Below, one piece after another: positions 1 to 11,000 of a stretch of 64,000 nucleotides of DNA (position 1 is the stretch's first letter; each line of letters starts with the position of its first letter). The position numbers were made by a program, and so were the translations under genes. The notes beneath the pieces are model-generated. The model saw only the letters and a list, made by a program, of their open reading frames with translations. It made no database searches and was not told the DNA's origin. This DNA is from Oscarella lobularis (taxonomy: Eukaryota; Porifera; Homoscleromorpha; Homosclerophorida; Oscarellidae), in contig NC_089178.1 of assembly GCF_947507565.1 (NCBI RefSeq), positions 2,356,001 through 2,420,000 of the forward strand. Direction: 5' to 3'.

Positions 1-142
1 CCTTTTCCCCTAAGAAAGCGATTCGAGATGATTTTCTCGTTTAAATCGTGCTTACCGTGTTTGAATCGTCCTTCGAACCGATCGCCGCTTTTCCACGTCA
101 ACGTTCCTCTGCCGTGCGGCTTTTCTGAGCCGTCTACGGATC
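1..142 (-). CDS. MORN-repeat protein, partial (cut by left edge)
   Basis: On the minus strand an 87-nt exon (142 to 56) lies between a good acceptor (CTAG) and a GTAAGC donor. It translates to an HGRG-T-W-sGdrFeGrFkHG pattern, which is the MORN repeat core. A second acceptor at 11-10 starts the next exon, in phase, and it runs off the window. MORN repeats bind phospholipid membranes or act as scaffolds; which protein this is cannot be told from one repeat. The start of the gene, upstream at higher coordinates, was not found. A GTAAGG donor-like site near 320 could end a 5' UTR exon. Confidence 0.42.
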
Positions 143-715
143 CTAGAATTAAGTCAGTATATATCTCTGCAAAACAGTTAGAAATGCCTGAATAAATGGC
201 AGTCTCGGAATGATCCAGGGCGGCAGAAAAAGTTAGGTAAAAACAAAATCCGGGAGTTTTAGTAGAGCAAGCGCACACTCTCTGTTCGCGTTGATTTCAT
301 ACTCTGAAAAACGCCTATATCTCCTTACCGGGCCGTCGCACGTATGCGCAATTGGCAGCGTTCGAGAGCTCCTATCGGCCGCTTTCTCTTTTTAGTAAGA
401 AAGAGAGTAAAGCGTGCTGCTGTAATTAGATTTCCAAAGGGACGTACCCACGCCCTTATCTACTTCCGAGTATGCAACGCGAACAGAATACATACAGTAT
501 CATTGAGAGATCCTGTGAGAGATCATTGAGACGAAAAAGTCGCGGATTGTTGTGCAGACCCAGAGAAAAAATTTCAGAATAGGAAATGATTTAAAACGAT
601 TGTGAAAGCCCAAGAACAGCGATTGCATAAGCGTGCCTAAGAAGGATGCGCATGAGAACATTTGTCAAAAAAGAAAGGAGGAACAATGCAACAGTTTAGA
701 GAGACTACATTTCCT
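143..715. other. Spacer between MORN gene and F-BAR gene
   Basis: No convincing coding exon. It should hold the 3' UTR of the F-BAR gene and the promoter or 5' exons of the MORN gene. A 61-codon plus-strand frame (344-529) has no recognisable family and no splice context. Confidence 0.4.
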
Positions 716-3104
716 TCAACAAAGCATCTCCACGTAGGACAAGGGAACGTAGCCTTCACTGTCGCCACGACGAACGCGTATCCATCCATCTTCATTGTTT
801 ACCAGCAAATCAAGAACTTCAGATGCCTTCATTTCAAGCTCGCCAGGATTGGTTCCTACAGAAGCAATAATTCATGAAAATCAGAGTCCCCCCCCCCCCC
901 CCCCCATTCCCTTCCCTTCCAACCTGGGAAGTCATATAGAGCACGGCAGCGCCCAATAGGGATATTTTCCTCGACCTCGACAAATTCATTGTCATCATCG
1001 TTATCTGATTTGAATTCGTTCTCAGACTCAACTAATTGAAAAACAATTTTAGATAATATATGAAATAGCATTATTTTTTTTCGAGAAGGTACCCGTTTCA
1101 GTTGTGGTTGTGGGCTGAGGCTGAGGCTGAGAATGCTGAGAACTTCGAGCTGGAGCCGGGCTTGCTCCACCGCCCACAGGTGGGTCAGTTGATATTTTCC
1201 TTGGCGGTGGTGGTGCGTCTTTGTTTTCCAAGGCAGCCAGCCACGTCTAACCCAGCAACAAAAAAAGTCCATTTTCCTGCAAGGCACACACATTTTTCGG
1301 ATTTTACCTCAAACTTATATTTTTCCGTGTTTAAATAGTCGAGAATGCGGCTCCTTTCTGCTAGTTCTTGGCTCACAATCGCTGGATCGCCGAGTGCCGG
1401 ATTTTTCTTGTACACCTCCATCATTTTTTCCATAGCATTTCTGACACAAATAAAAGACGGATTGAAGATGGAGCGGATTTATATATGAGCTTACTTTTCC
1501 TGCATCTCTTTCGTCACTCTCTCGTCAAACTCGCGCACCTTTTCCAGCAGTTTCTTCTTTCGCTTGGCAGGAGGAAGATGACTAAAGTCTTCCTTTTCCT
1601 CCTACGAGAAGATGAGCGCGTAAATAAACAGAACAAGACGAATTCCACCTTTTTGGCTTTGGGTGGCGCTTTCTTCATCTTCTTCGCCTTTGCTCCACTC
1701 TTGTACATCTCAAATTGAATGTCTTCTGGCGGCTTGTAGCCAGTCTTTAGCTCGTCAATCACAGCCTTGACATCCTGAAGAGACAAGATGCTCAAACAAA
1801 CTTTTCACGTACGTAACCGTATGTATACAATTTGATAATCAATAGCTCTAGTAGCTGTAGTCATGTTCTCTAAGCAAACAGACACGTTGCCTTGGACTTG
1901 GTGCTCGGCGTCCGAATAGGCGGCAAGATGATCGGCGAGTTTCATTATGCGCTTTTCTTCCGCGTGTTGCAGCATCTAATATAAAGAAAAAAACACATAT
2001 AGTAGAGTGAAAGAGCTCCTCCCTTTCGCACAGTCAAGACAGCGGGCATGTGCTGATGATAATGATCGTTTTGACACTTGTTTGTCTGATGAAGTTGCAC
2101 ACTGTAGTTCCCCTTTGCCTCGTCTTCTGCCGACTTCTTCTGACGAAACACCTGATTCGTCTAGGAAATTCATAAAATAAGAGTACTGTTACTGCTTGAT
2201 GAACAAATTTCACTATGAAACCTTATCTACTTGAGCCCGACTTAGACTCAAATCGGCATCTGCCTTTTCGTATAGCCCTTGAGCGTTCTCGGCGTCCTTG
2301 CAAGCACGTTCATACGATCTCTTTGACTGAAATACTCGCATTAGTCAAAAACAATTATTCCCAATTACATCGCTTCTTTTACTCTCTCCAACGCTTCGAG
2401 CGAATTCGCCAACCCGGTAAGTTGCTTCGATCCTTCATTGGCCGCCTTCTTTCTTTCGATGACGAGTTCTTTTCCGAGCTGCTTTAGCTGGTCTTTCACT
2501 CGCGTCTGCATGTTCTCTGCGACGAGTTCCCTCTGCGCCGCCAAGCTGTCCGTCTCGTCCACGACGACGTTAAAAGCTTTCACGGTCAGAAGTCTAAAAT
2601 CAGAAAAAAAAATTATTCTTATTTTCAATATATTCGATGTTTTGCTCACTTCGAATCGCGGTCTTTCGTCTTAAAATTTCGGCACAATTTTCTAAATTTC
2701 GCATTCGGTACGTTTTGATTTTCGCGACTTTTTTTCGCTCTCTCTCTCACCGAAGCTTTTTCGCGTAATCCGATTCGATTTCAATACGCTCCTTGACGAA
2801 ATTCTCGACGCGCTTCACGAAATCGTGGCCCTGATCGGCGTTATTCAAAAGTTTCTCGTATTGGTCCTTGCGAGAGAAAGAGAATCGAAGAGTGAGCCCA
2901 AAAAAGACGGCGCTTCCGGCGCCTGGGAGAGTCTCGCCGAATAGGTAGGGCAATCGAAAAAAGGGACAAAGTGGTTCGATTGAGAAAAAAGGCGGGGAAA
3001 GGGTTTCGATTGCGAGGACGTTCGGCTGGGGCAAATTCCTATGCGAAAAGGCGATCGCTCGCGGATTCGTTGGGACCTACCCATAGTTCCGTTCCCCAGC
3101 TCAT
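716..3104 (-). CDS. F-BAR/HR1/SH3 protein of the CIP4/FNBP1/TOCA family
   Basis: Thirteen exons in phase: 3104-3081, 2866-2751, 2691-2650, 2593-2383, 2326-2222, 2160-2032, 1975-1829, 1774-1649, 1601-1495, 1440-1308, 1246-1093, 1031-924, 855-716. The N-terminus reads MSWGTELW, the conserved F-BAR start in this family, followed by the FVKERIEIE..YAKKLR segment and the rest of the coiled F-BAR domain. An HR1 coiled coil follows (KMMEVYKKNPALGDP motif), then a short proline-rich linker and a C-terminal SH3 (RCRALYDFPG ... GWIRVRR ... GYVPLSYVE). Family members bend the plasma membrane, bind Cdc42 through HR1, and recruit N-WASP and dynamin through SH3. The linker is shorter than in vertebrate FNBP1. 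One-to-one assignment to TRIP10, FNBP1 or FNBP1L is not possible, and a single pre-duplication homologue is likely. Confidence 0.93.
888..905. repeat. Poly-C tract (poly-G on coding strand)
   Basis: Eighteen consecutive C residues lie in the last intron of the F-BAR gene, between the two halves of the SH3 domain. A similar tract occurs in an intron of the SAM-SH2 gene at 25104-25126. Confidence 0.95.
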
Positions 3105-3251
3105 ATTGACGACTCCTTGAAACGAGTTCGGTCGCGAAAAGGGCGCACCAAGGCGACGAAACGACGAAAGGAGGAATTAATTTGCCGTGCACGCGTTATA
3201 GCACGCTAACGGTAAAACATTGTTGAACTCCCGGATACCCATCCTACCATT
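3105..3251. promoter_or_regulatory. Shared divergent promoter region (F-BAR / WD40)
   Basis: Only 147 bp separate the start codons of two genes transcribed away from each other, so the core promoters and 5' UTRs must share this interval. No TATA box stands out. Confidence 0.55.
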
Positions 3252-4366
3252 ATGGCTTTAGCCGGTCTATTATCGGGCCATTCGGCTTGGGTTGAACACT
3301 GCGCATTTAACACTGATCTAAAACTACTTGCGTCGTGTTCCGGTGACGGTTCGGTCGTAATTTGGGACATCGAGGCGATGCAACGCTCGTTCGCACTCGA
3401 AGGCCACCAAGCCCAAGTGTGGTCGTGCCACTGGCATCCCACTCTGGCCGATTTTCTTTGTTCCACGTCATCAGATTGTTCAATTATAATCTGGGACGTC
3501 AAGAAAAAAAAGGGGGCATTTACATTGAGTAGTCACGAGGATACGGTTTGGTGCGCGCGCTTTTCTCCTAATGGAACGTTGCTCGTTTCGACGTCGACTG
3601 ACAAGACGGCTCGACTTTGGGAATGTGGCAGATTGCCAGAGGCACGTCCCGAATTGCTTGGCATAGTCGAACGCAGAGGAGACGTAGTAGAGTTTGCCGA
3701 CTTTTCTCCCGATGGAAAAATGTTGTGCGTTGTCGGAAGAGACAGCGTGATTAGACTGTGGACAGTGAAGCCGGAAGAGGCAGCACCAGTTGACGTCAAT
3801 GCAGTCGAGACGTCGTCATCGTCATCGTTGTCGGACAGAGAGCAGCTTTCTCCAGTGTGCGATTCTTCATTGTCAGACGTCGTGAATCTCGGAGACTATT
3901 CGCTCTTTTCCTATTGTCGATTGAAGAGGCGACGTGCCTGGGTTCGTGCGTGCGCTTTCAGTCCGTCGAAGTTCAAGCTTTTGGCTACGTGCACGAACGA
4001 TGGAAGAATGTGTGTTTGGAACGTCGAGACGAGGACGCTGGTTCACGAATTGAACGGGCATACCAACGTCGTGTGGGGATGCACTTTCTTCGTGACCGAC
4101 GATGACGAATTGCTACTTGCTTCCTGTTCCAGTGATCAAACTCTAAGGTGAACCAAACGCTTAATTATATAATAATCTAGGATTTCAATTTGTTACGCAG
4201 GTTTTGGAATCCCGTGACGGGAAGTTTGGTATCGTTGGTTGACAGTTGGGCTGGGAAGATTCCGTGTCAACTTTTTTCGTGCTGTTTTTCTCCTAACGGG
4301 CTCAAGTGCGCAATAGCTGCTGAAGACAATAACATTTACCTAATAGACACGTTTGGTTGCCTCTAA
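3252..4366 (+). CDS. WD40-repeat protein, single seven-blade propeller
   Basis: Two exons, 3252-4147 and 4201-4366, joined in phase across a GTGAAC donor and a ttacgCAG acceptor. About seven WD units are visible, with GH/SH dipeptides and WD/WE/WT/WN ends (VVIWD, IIIWD, ARLWE, IRLWT, MCVWN, LRFWN, then a last blade ending IYLID). A Ser-rich insertion of about 40 residues separates blades 4 and 5. There is no other domain, so it is probably a scaffold for a complex. An alternative 3' exon after the TACTACAG acceptor near 4498 would give a short different tail. I prefer the in-frame TAA at 4364-4366 because the propeller closes there. No orthologue assigned. Confidence 0.8.
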
Positions 4367-4694
4367 TTTTGTACTTCAATACTGCTCTCTTTTGTACTTT
4401 ATACATTCGACGTATTTTCGGTTTGATTATGACACCCTTTAAAATTACATCATGCTTTGTAAAGTATAATCGAAATTTTCCCTATCTGTTACTACAGGCC
4501 TGACTGTGGGAGCTGCGCTCGAAATTCGCGATCCAATTAGCGGAAATGCTATCAAACCTTAATTTGCTCTTCTGCAAGCGCCAATGGAACGGCGAGTTTC
4601 CAGACAAAACGCATCCGGCATCCCATAAAAGGCTAGAACAATATGCAGACATTCAGCGCAAAACAGAAATACAAAAAAATTCTTTCCGTGATCA
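4367..4694. other. Convergent 3' spacer
   Basis: Between the WD40 stop and the stop of the giant receptor on the other strand. It holds the two 3' UTRs and perhaps an alternative last WD40 exon near 4499-4560. No independent gene is seen. Confidence 0.4.
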
Positions 4695-5055
4695 TCATAC
4701 GAGAGGTTGGGTGGTATCGCTAGCTCGACGTGGGGTATCGTACGTGAAATCAGCGGCCGTCGCTGCCCCTCTTCTGTATTCTCCGACAGTTGCATAGGGA
4801 TCACTTCCACTGGCGTGCTCCCCGAGAGTTGCATAGGGATTACTTCCACTGGCGTGCTCCCCGAGAGTTGCATAGGGATCGGGATCATTTCCACCGTCAG
4901 CGTTCTCTTCGAGATTTGCATAAAGGTTGCTGTCACTGTTAACATTCTCGTCGATCACATTGTCGTCAGGAGATACGGGTGAAAATTCCGTGAATGGTTT
5001 TAAACCATAGGACGGATTACTAAACTGTTGTTGCCTTACATCTTCTTTTTTGGAT
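4695..5055 (-). other. Receptor cytoplasmic-tail exon, four YxxL/V motifs
   Basis: This last exon encodes 120 residues after the membrane helix. Tyrosine motifs occur as YANL-x12-YATL-x9-YATL-x9-YATV, each adjacent pair meeting the usual ITAM rule (YxxL/I/V spaced 6-12). Acidic residues precede most of them (DPDPY, GSDPY). Further C-terminal is a YDTP site, the sequence type bound by Crk-class SH2 domains. Basis: motifs seen directly; signalling role inferred. Confidence 0.75.
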
Positions 5056-8000
5056 CTAAAGTATAATAGTTACGTAGTAAGCAGTGCACAGCATCGCACT
5101 AGGCAGACTCTCACCGCGACTCCTTGCTTTCAGTTTCGAATCTGCTTAAAATAAGAAGCATTAAATTGATAGAAGCTGCGACAGCGCGTGGCATAAAGCT
5201 TACGTGACGTTCCGGCTCCTGGAGCGGCGGCAGACCAAAACAAGCAGTACAACAGCGACGAAAAAGAGCACGGCGACGCCGATCGAGGCACCAAGAATGA
5301 TGCCAAGACCGACTTTACCGGACTTCGTGTTTGAATTTTCTTCTGCGTCCCTTTTTAAATGGCTAACGGTCGCGAAGAGTTTATCCAAAGCGGCCTCATT
5401 TTCAGGTGACAAGGCAACGAGCTCGTCCTCTGTTAGTTGCACCAGTTTACTCCCTGGGATATCTGACAAAATGACAACGAGATTCGTAAACTCGTCGTTA
5501 CTCTCCAAAAAGGCGACGACATCTTGTGACGACCAATCTGTTGGATCTGAAAAAAATCGTGAGTGCTATTACACTGAATGGTAGTGCAAACCTTTTGGAA
5601 TCCCAACTGGCACGATGACTTGTTCCGTCGCTGTTACTGACGACGACGACGATGACGTTGTCCTGACGGTTGCTTTTCTTGACTGAGGAACCTCAGTTGA
5701 TGGGTAAGGTGCAACTGTTTCTACTCTATTGCTTGTCGCAGCTGAAGGAGACCGTTGGGTCGAGACCGATTTCGTGAGGAATTTTGCAGTCCCAGAGGGA
5801 CTAGTAGATGATTGTCCTGCTTCACTGCTAGGTCCTGCGGTCGTCGTAGGCTTAGCTGAGAAAGATGCCCTAACAGACGAATGCGCTGTTGAAGCCGTCT
5901 GATGAGACGCTGCCGTAGACAGCACCAGTTTCGTATTAGGTTGAATTGAAGAAGTTTCAGGTGGCGACTTCGTAGGATTGAAACTTGACGTCTGTGAAGT
6001 CGCGGTCGGTGCGGACGTCACAACAACAGGCGTCAATGAAGCCCTCGAACTTGTCGGAGAAACAGTCGTCGTTGGAGTCGTCGTCGGGAGTCTCGTCGTG
6101 GTCGGAGGCTCAGTAGTCATGGGAGGTGCCGTCGTAGTTGGAGACGCCGTCGTAGCACACACCAGAGCCATCGGGGTCGGCACTTCAGGCGTTGGAACAG
6201 ATGAAACAGTAGGAGAAGCAACCGTAGGCAAATCTAGATAGAAATGATTCTAACTATTAAGTTTACTTAGTTAGTCTTTACCTCCGGCCACTCCAAAGTC
6301 GATTGATCCAGAATCGGCTCGCGTGCACCCTTGTCGGCTGTCGTAGAGAGTGTTGAGGTCGACAGACCCCGATCCTTGCGACTTGCCCGCCAGTCCTAAT
6401 ATCCTTAAGCGAGTTCTGTTGCCTAGTGCGGAATCTTGCGGCCAACTGACATCGGACTGAACGTCCAAAACTCCAGTCTTTTCAATCGATATCAAAGAGT
6501 TGTTGACAGTTTCAAACAAGCCGCGACTTCGAACGGTGCCGTAACTAACCCCGGCATCGTAATCGCTAAGTTGGCTAAACGATTCCCCGCCGGAGCAAAC
6601 GTCGCCGTCGCCCGACCGAAAGGCCGGAGCCGCATAAACGTCACTACCGTTAATAATTCGCTTATATGTCAAATACTGATTGGTCAGTGGCTGCTTAGGC
6701 AAGCAACGTCCGGATATGGAGACGATCAGCAGGTTGCGTTGAAACGACCAGCCAGACGACGTTTGGATATTGTCGACGCGCAGCCGATGATATCCTTCCG
6801 ATAGATGAATCTTTACCGTCCGCTCATACAAAAACGATGTGTATGCACCTGTCGTCAATCGCTTCACGTCATCAATCCAAAGACGACTCTGTCCGTATCC
6901 TCCGAGAAGGTAAAACGTGTACGTGTCGCTGACGGGAATGAATAGGAAGGCGGAAAATCGAACGGCGTACCTGTACGTGAAAGATGCCGGCGACGAAGAG
7001 TCGACGTCGTATCCGACACCGCTTGAATAGGCCAAAGGAGCGCTGCCGTAATAGATTGGTTCCCTGCTCAAGCTGCGCTCGATTCGAGCCAAGTTTGATT
7101 GCACTGCCACATCGTCAAATTCGATCGGCGCATCGCTGCTGCAACTTGAGCATCCCCGATAGAAATAAACGAGATTACTTCTTTGAGGAGTACGATCGGT
7201 TTTTACTCGATACTGGAAATATTCAGCAATGACGCCGGACGATGAAGACGGCGACGAGGCGCCGAGATAAAACGATGCGCCGTTCAACGTCTTCGAGTAC
7301 TGACTCGAAACGTCTAGGCCACCGCGAGCCCAAATTCGACCGCCGAGAATATTACCGCGCGACCATTGCAACTTCCCTTCGACTATCACTGTTGATTCGT
7401 CGGCGGCTAGTCGGCCTTCGAGAGTGAGCGAGCCGCGGACGACGACGCGACGGCGCGTTGCGTTGAAAGATGCCGATTGACGAACGATCAGTTGTCCGTC
7501 GATCGCAACGTCGTCATCGGAACCGGAACCTCGTGCTAAATCGATACCGCCGCCCGCTTCGACGACGACGTCGCCGACAGTGGCAACTTTCGTCGCTTCT
7601 TCTAATCGAATACTCCAACCCTGACTGATGTAGGTCAGTCGACCAAGCTTCACCTTAGCACCTTTCTCAAAAGTAATGCTGTTATTTCTGTTTGATGATG
7701 ATTGCTGGAGAATGAATAACGTAGAATCTGACAGAATCATTTCCCTCGAGATTGAAAATCGAACATTCTGAATGTTGCTCGGTAAATTGATTCTAATGTA
7801 TCCATACGTTTGTAGCGAGAAGATGTGCTGCGAGACATAGATGTTGCTAAACGAGACGTAGACCGAATTTTCTTGCCACAGAGTCTTTCCGTCGTACACG
7901 TCGCGAGTGCTGTTCTGGTACAAATCGTAAATGTACCGTTTGTAGTCGAAGGTTGCAGCGTACTCGTTTTGCCACGACACGGAAGGAAGATTGCTCTGGC

Positions 8001-11000
8001 GTGCCGGCACGCCGTACACTTTCCACGCGCCAGAAGCGCGGACCAGTGTCGACGATGAGAAGGACGACGAAACGGCGTAGAAACTCACAGTCCCATTGTT
8101 CGAGAAAAAACCTTGAAAACGAACCGACCTCACGCTTGGATAGTTTCCACTCAAGAAAATCATCGATCCTTCATTGCGTACATTCCATCGTAACCGCGGA
8201 TCATTTGAACGAAGCACGTGGACAAACAAGCCGAAGTTAATCAAGCCGAAAGCGAAGCCGTCCTCGTCGGCGACGACGTCGCTAGAACTTCCGTACCAAT
8301 ACAAAGCATCGTAGATACGCATCGTGCCGCCGAGACGATTGATTAGTCGACAGCCGTAGCAATATATAGTTTTTGACGTCATCGTTTCATCTACCGTCAT
8401 ATTTCCAATGTTTTCGATTTCGACTTTAGTGAGCTCCTTCGTCGATTGGGAGCCGCTCGATATGACAATAGATCGTCGCGCCGTGATTAGAGCCTTGGAG
8501 AACGAAGCGGCACTGCCAACTATTCTTCGACCGCTCCACGTAAAATGGTCAGCTGCGATACTACCTTGAAGTTCGAGATCGTCGCTACGCACGTCCAATC
8601 GATGATCGACGGAAATCGACGTCAAATGTTCGACAAAAAGAGTCGGGTTGCTATTCGATCCTCCGACAATGAGCGACTTGACAGTAATAGGAGCGGCACT
8701 TGTAACGAGCACTGTGTAAGAGCCGCGAGCCGTTATAAAAACAATATCGCCAGCCGTCGGCACGCGAGACGGCGTCCAGTTATTGGGATCAAGCCAACTG
8801 CCGCCGTTCGTATTGCTCCACAGAACGATGCCACCGGAAGCGCTCGTCTTCCGAAATTCGACGTCGCCGGCGTGTTTCACCAATCGACCGCCGGCATCGA
8901 CGTAGTCGGCGTAGAACGTCGCAATTCCGTCGTCGTGCGTTTTGTTGATCAGACCGGCGTTGACAATTTTCGGCGGAGTTTGACTGAGCGACGTGTGCGA
9001 ATACCACAGTATATCCGATCGAATAAGAAGAAGGCCGGAGCTCGTTACGTTGATCCCCGCACCGTTTTTCGCCACGATAGGACCCTCTTCTTCCATGACG
9101 CAAACCGAATCGGTTTGTTTGCCGACGAACTGACTAGAGTACGATAGAGACGATCCGTTGACGACAGCGGCGTACGTCAGATTTTGAAGATATTGTTTCG
9201 GAACGCCCGGTCCCTGCACTTTGACCAAGAGCACACTTCCCCACGACCTCCACGAACTCGATACGACGAACAAGTCAATTCGAAGCCGTCGAATTCCCGC
9301 CACGAGATCGTGCGTAAACGTCTGCTCGTACAAGAAGCTCGAGTACGAGTTACCCGTCCGCACCTGCTTGCCGTCAATCCACAATCGATATCGACCGTAG
9401 CCGGTTGAGAAGAAAAACTGGTAGCGTCCCGTGGACGGCACGTCCCAAAAGGCGAGATAGCGGACGCCATAATTGTAAGTAAACGAATATGGCGACGTCG
9501 TGTCGACGTCGACGCTGTTCGATTGGAATCTAAGTGGACCGTTCCCGTTTCGTCGCGGGAAACGATTCAACGTGGAAAGCACTTCCACTGTATTGGGGAT
9601 CGTGGCCAAATCGTCAAATTCCTTCGGAACGTAGCCGTTTGCAGGAGTTTGTCCAGCGCGATAAAAGTCGCTGAAACGATCGAGTCGGGGAGTAGTTGCC
9701 GTAGCAACTCTGTACTGAAAGTACTCTGCCACGACGCCGGTGTAGTTTAAAACTTTTGGCGTCTGTAGCAGGCGAAGTTGAATGCCGTCAATTACTTTGA
9801 GATAGTCGCTCGATATCTTTGACTGTTGCTCGAGAATAATAGTTCCGTCGTGCCCGCTTATAATTCCATCTGTCCATTCCATGCCCGATTGCAGTGTCGC
9901 CGAGCCGTTTCCGATATTGAAATCGCTGCTGATAAACGTTTTTCCTTTGACGACGAGTCGTCCAGAAGCCGAAGAGAACGAGCCCTTTGTCAACAATTGG
10001 CCGTCAATGCGAATCGTGTTTCCGCCTGAGGAGACGAACGTTCCGTTCTCCTGCACGACGAGTCTTCCAGTCGATTTCCACAAGGTCGCTGAACTTTCTA
10101 CTGTCCAGCCGTTTTCGATGATAACGTCGTTGACAGTCGGCAATGAGGACGATCTGACAAGCATTTTCCAGGCTGACGAGGAGCTGATTGCGTTTAGCCG
10201 CAGACTACCGTAACTATCAAATACAACGTCACCAAGAACTTCCAAAACGTTTGAGCCACTTGAATAGCCGAAGAGGCTTACAGCAGTATAACCACGAGTT
10301 TTGAGCGAATTAATGGAGTTTCCTTGACTGCTATACAAGGAAATGCTGACGCTCAGTACGTTCGAGTTGACGTCCCAGAGAATAGGAGCCGCGTAGATGT
10401 CTCGAACGTAGGCACTCCAGTTTCCAAAGTTCGCCGACAGAAAACCGTTTCTCCGATTTGGTCGTCCCCACAGCTGAATATTTCCGCCACTGAAACCGCG
10501 TCTCGAGTTGTCCGTAAATGAAAGTGACGTCATATAGCTGATCAAATTTCCTTGATTTTTAAATGATCCGTAAAAGCGCAGCGTGCGACTACCTCCATTG
10601 GCGCAGGTACTGCAGAAGAGAACCAATACGCCCGTGTTCGTCACGTTACAACGCCAATTGCGATCACTTGACTTCAAATCGACGACGAAGGTGCCGTCGT
10701 TGATTATCTCTCCTGGTCTCACGTTTACATTCATGTCGACGAGACTCATCAACACGGAACCGAGATTGTGCAGCGTGCTCGACGAGAAGTAGAACTGCCC
10801 GCCAATCATCGTTTCGTCAACCGTGAGATTTCCCCGATTCGTTAGGTAGACATTCGTCAGATATTTCTGCTGCGAAGATCCCTTCAGAATCACCATCGAT
10901 TGATTAACGACGAGCTTTCCCTGTTGAACGGACGACGAACTGTCTAAAAGACGACCGCTCCACGTCATGCGTCCTGCGCTTAGATGCCCGTCGATCGTCA

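Noticed and set aside
344-529. 61-codon basic plus-strand frame
   Set aside because: No family, no splice context, and it overlaps the likely 5' region of the MORN gene on the other strand.
8545-9147. Plus-strand frames opposite the giant exons (also 20502-21191 and others)
   Set aside because: They are shadows of the GC-rich third positions of the real coding strand; strongly Arg-rich with no domain.
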